A stretch of DNA of 16,927 nucleotides from Actinomycetes bacterium (lineage in GTDB: Bacteria; Actinomycetota; Thermoleophilia; BMS3ABIN01): the NCBI GenBank assembly GCA_021790075.1, contig JAJYIN010000018.1, forward strand, positions 1-16,927, written 5' to 3'. Under the pieces are notes generated by a model. The model saw only the letters and a program-made list of their open reading frames with translations, had not been told where the DNA came from and did not search any database. Position numbers and translations under genes: made by a program. Of the stretch, positions 14,559 to 16,927 are shown in pieces (position 1 is the stretch's first letter; every line of letters starts with the position of its first letter).

Positions 14559-15644
14559 CTACCGGCTCTGCCCCGGCAGCTCCATGTACTGCCGGATCAC
14601 CTGACCGTACATCCGTGGATTGAAAAGGATGTTTGTGACGAAATAGCACTCGTGTGAGCAGTAGCACCTGGTCTTGTTGATTCTGGCCCTGACGGCGTCG
14701 GCCTCGGCGGACCGGAACACTCTCATTAAATCATAGCCGTTATCCCTCACGTTTCCCATCAGGTCGCTGAGGATCTCGCAGGGGAAGACGCCTCCCACCT
14801 CATTCATCACGGCGGTTATGCGGCCGGCGTAGCAGGGCAGCTGCCGCCGTCCCTGGCGCAGCGTTTCGTAGATAAGACGCCGCTGCACCAGGTCCTGTGC
14901 CGATTTGAGCCGGGCCAGGGTGAAATGGTACATCTTGGGCCGCGCGCCTTTCAAGTCGGTTTCCAGCCGGTCCACGGCCCGCCGGTATTTGTCCAGGTCG
15001 ATGCGCTTGTACGAGCCGTCCGCAGGGTTGCCCCGCACCATGGAGATGGTGTGGGTCTCGCAGCCGGGCAGCCCGTTGACGAAATCGATGATCTCGTCCA
15101 TATCGTCCTGGTTCTCCCGGCAAAAGACGGTGTTGATGCCGATCTGCAGATTCTGGTAGCGCTCGCACAGCCGCCGGAGGCCCTCCCAGGTCTCCATCGC
15201 CTTTTCGAAGCTGCCGGGGGTGTTGCGGACGCTGTCGTGTTTCTCGCCCAGCCCGTCCAGGGACACTTTCACGACCACGGTGCTGTTGGCAGAGCGGCTG
15301 AGAATCTCCTCGGTCCGGGGAAGGATCAGGTCCGGGGCCAGCCCGTTGGTCGGCAGCGTGATGATCACCGGGTGGTTGTTCCGGTAGAAGGCGTCCACGA
15401 TCTGGGGCAGGTCCTTGCGCAGGTAGATCTCGCCCCCGGAGAAGAGCAGCCACAGGAGATCGCCCAGCGAGCGGGACACCTTCTCGATCTCATCCAGGCT
15501 CAGCTCATCCTGCTTGCTGTGGCGGTCCTGCCAGTAAAAACAGAAGGGGCAGCGGGCGTTGCAGCGCGAAGTGACGAAGAACGTGAACTGCAGCGGGTTC
15601 TGCTTGACGAAGATCGAGGGGATGTACTTGAGCGATGAATACAT
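14559..15644 (-). CDS. Radical SAM protein with SPASM-like C-terminal cysteines
   Basis: A 361-residue radical SAM enzyme without a B12 domain. The FeS cluster cysteines are 28, 32 and 35 in RCNARCPFC, and FSGGE at 68-72 is the SAM-binding GGE motif. The C-terminal third holds more cysteines at 271, 289, 327, 329 and 333 (CYAG, FPCE, RCYCSHEC), as expected for extra FeS clusters of SPASM or twitch type. Such enzymes often modify peptides, but several also act on sugars or lipids. It sits between two glycosyltransferases in one operon (18 bp after one, 11 bp before the other), so a glycan or glycolipid substrate is plausible. No small precursor-peptide gene is seen beside it. Confidence 0.88.
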   Translation of the reverse strand: MYSSLKYIPSIFVKQNPLQFTFFVTSRCNARCPFCFYWQDRHSKQDELSLDEIEKVSRSLGDLLWLLFSGGEIYLRKDLPQIVDAFYRNNHPVIITLPTNGLAPDLILPRTEEILSRSANSTVVVKVSLDGLGEKHDSVRNTPGSFEKAMETWEGLRRLCERYQNLQIGINTVFCRENQDDMDEIIDFVNGLPGCETHTISMVRGNPADGSYKRIDLDKYRRAVDRLETDLKGARPKMYHFTLARLKSAQDLVQRRLIYETLRQGRRQLPCYAGRITAVMNEVGGVFPCEILSDLMGNVRDNGYDLMRVFRSAEADAVRARINKTRCYCSHECYFVTNILFNPRMYGQVIRQYMELPGQSR

Positions 15645-15662
15645 AGGGCGCCTGCGCTGGCC

Positions 15663-16709
15663 TCAGGAATATCGGTGCCGCAGTTTGACTTCCCAGAAAT
15701 ACTTGACAGTGCCCACAAACGAGCCGTAGGCGACGATATACGGGTAGACGAACTGGAAATAGGCCATCGCCCGCACGAGGAACCACCAGCCTCGTTCCCG
15801 CCTGATCAGCGCCAGCAGGCGGTAGCTCACCGCCAGGTTGACGCCATAAAGGAAAGCGACCGGCAGCAGCAGCCACCAGATGCCGGAGGCCACGGCCGCG
15901 ATCACCAGGCAGAGGTTGATGACCTGAGTGGCGACATCGGTCTTCAGCTCATAGGAAGCGGCGCCGGAGTCCTTGGTCACGTCCTTGTTGACCAGCGAGT
16001 ACATGGTCCAGTACTTGCTCTTCTTGATCGCGTTCCGGATCGACTTGAGGAAGCTGAAGCGGAACATATGCTGCACCTGGATATCCGAGGGGCGCGCCAG
16101 CTGATGGCCGTCGGCAATCAGCCGGTGGCAGAACTCCACATCCTCCACGCTGGCCTCGTGGCCGATGAACGAATCCTCGACGAAGCCGCCGTAGCGGTTG
16201 AAGTCTTCCCTGCGGATGGCCATGCAGTGCGTGGCGATGTAATCGGGGTGCTCCGTCTTGGTTTCCACGTGATGCACGTACAGCGACTGGAAGGTGCTGA
16301 AGAAGTCATCATCCCAGGGGTCGCTCGTGTAGGCGCCGCCGACGCAGATGCTGTCACCGCGGCCCAGCCGCTCCACCGCCCGCTCGATGGTGTCGGGCAG
16401 CACGATGCAGTCGGCGTCGATGAACAGCAGGATGTCGCCCCGGGCCCTGGCGGCGCCGGTATTGCGCGCCCGGGAGACGCCCCGGTTCTCGTCGAAAGTC
16501 TCCAGCACCAGGGGATAGCGGGCGGCATATTTCTCGAGCACCTCGGCGCAGTTGTCCGTGGAGCAGTCGTTGACCGCGATGACCTCGAAGTTGGCGTATG
16601 TGGATTTGTAGACGGCATCCAGGACGGACCCGATCGTCTTCGCGCCGTTGTACACGGGTATGACCACGGATACCTTGGGCTGGCCGGTGCCGGTGCCAAA
16701 CTGATTCAA
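15663..16709 (-). CDS. Membrane-anchored family 2 glycosyltransferase
   Basis: A 348-residue GT-A enzyme that transfers a sugar from a nucleotide donor at the inner face of the membrane. The fold starts with VSVVIPVYNGAKTI; the donor site includes NDCSTD (47-52), the metal-binding DAD is at 98-100 and a VEDVEFCHRL motif at 188-197 supplies the general-base Asp/Glu. Two hydrophobic regions at the end (about 255-300 and 310-338) anchor it in the membrane. The start is TTG at 16709, behind AGGACAG; an in-frame TAG a few codons upstream rules out anything earlier. It lies 12 bp after the preceding gene and 18 bp before the radical SAM/SPASM gene. Confidence 0.92.
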   Translation of the reverse strand: MNQFGTGTGQPKVSVVIPVYNGAKTIGSVLDAVYKSTYANFEVIAVNDCSTDNCAEVLEKYAARYPLVLETFDENRGVSRARNTGAARARGDILLFIDADCIVLPDTIERAVERLGRGDSICVGGAYTSDPWDDDFFSTFQSLYVHHVETKTEHPDYIATHCMAIRREDFNRYGGFVEDSFIGHEASVEDVEFCHRLIADGHQLARPSDIQVQHMFRFSFLKSIRNAIKKSKYWTMYSLVNKDVTKDSGAASYELKTDVATQVINLCLVIAAVASGIWWLLLPVAFLYGVNLAVSYRLLALIRRERGWWFLVRAMAYFQFVYPYIVAYGSFVGTVKYFWEVKLRHRYS

Positions 16710-16721
16710 TATTCTGTCCTG

Positions 16722-16927
16722 CTAACTGTCCTGCCGCGCCGGTTTCCCTTGTGGCCGGCGCATGCTGAGCGGATCGCGTTTCACCCACAGCCAGAAAAAG
16801 CTGGCTGCCCCCTTGGCTACGGTTTTAAAGTCATAAAGGCTGCGCACTTCCAGGAGGCGCCGGAAGATGAATTTCGGCCGGGAGTAAAACCGCCGGAAGG
16901 CGAGGGTGCGGAGCTCCTCGATCTGTT
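16722..16927 (-). CDS. C-terminal end of a third radical SAM protein (B12 type), partial
   Basis: The minus-strand frame is open from the right edge to the TAG at 16722-16724, giving the last 67 residues of a gene that continues beyond the window. The text LRTLAFRRFYSRPKFIFRRL, then EVRSLYDFKTVAKGAASFFW, matches the tails of the two B12-binding radical SAM proteins here (RRFYLRPRIIGRHL and NFFFRPRYLAHLV). The catalytic cysteines and B12 domain are out of view, so the assignment rests on this tail alone. It heads, or lies inside, the glycosyltransferase operon. The reading frame has not been broken by any stop up to the edge. Confidence 0.6.
   Translation of the reverse strand, partial: QIEELRTLAFRRFYSRPKFIFRRLLEVRSLYDFKTVAKGAASFFWLWVKRDPLSMRRPQGKPARQDS

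Overview
The window reads as high-GC bacterial chromosome from an anaerobic or B12-rich lineage. The order proB-proA-nadD-LCP/LytR_C protein-rsfS is typical of Actinobacteria and of some Firmicutes. Together with the GC-rich codon use, the corrinoid protein and several B12-binding radical SAM enzymes, it points to a deep-branching, probably uncultured actinobacterial-type lineage. That placement is inference; no rRNA or tRNA is present to test it.

Layout. (1) Positions 1-1219 are a damaged accessory patch: a partial IS5-family transposase in two frames, then the C-terminal remnant of a surface-type protein. (2) Positions 1220-2971 are AT-rich at first and hold two very small membrane-protein ORFs (53 and 30 aa), followed by a PQQ-repeat beta-propeller lipoprotein. 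(3) Positions 2972-3270 hold a possible terminator and seven degenerate ~24-bp tandem repeats that end just before proB. (4) Positions 3271-7908 are a housekeeping run: proB, proA (proline synthesis), nadD (NAD synthesis), a divergent LCP/LytR_C envelope protein and rsfS (ribosome silencing). proB and rsfS have no ATG, GTG or TTG at the proper place and appear to start at CTG. (5) Positions 7914-9580 are a translationally coupled pair: a uroporphyrinogen-decarboxylase/MtaA-like protein and a methyltransferase-type corrinoid protein. (6) Positions 9612-12836 hold two B12-binding radical SAM proteins, the second behind a 360-bp AT-rich leader with its own promoter-like site. (7) Positions 12880-16927, all on the minus strand and read right to left, hold the tail of a third B12-type radical SAM protein, a membrane-anchored family 2 glycosyltransferase, a radical SAM protein with C-terminal SPASM-like cysteines, and a GT-C (family 39-like) membrane glycosyltransferase. 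Gaps are 11 to 18 nt, so this is one operon.

How they fit together. The left half is a conserved growth and metabolism operon. The right half looks like a cell-surface glycan or lipid-linked modification locus, in which glycosyltransferases are mixed with radical SAM enzymes whose substrates cannot be read from sequence. The B12 theme (corrinoid protein plus three B12-type radical SAM proteins) runs through the second half of the window.
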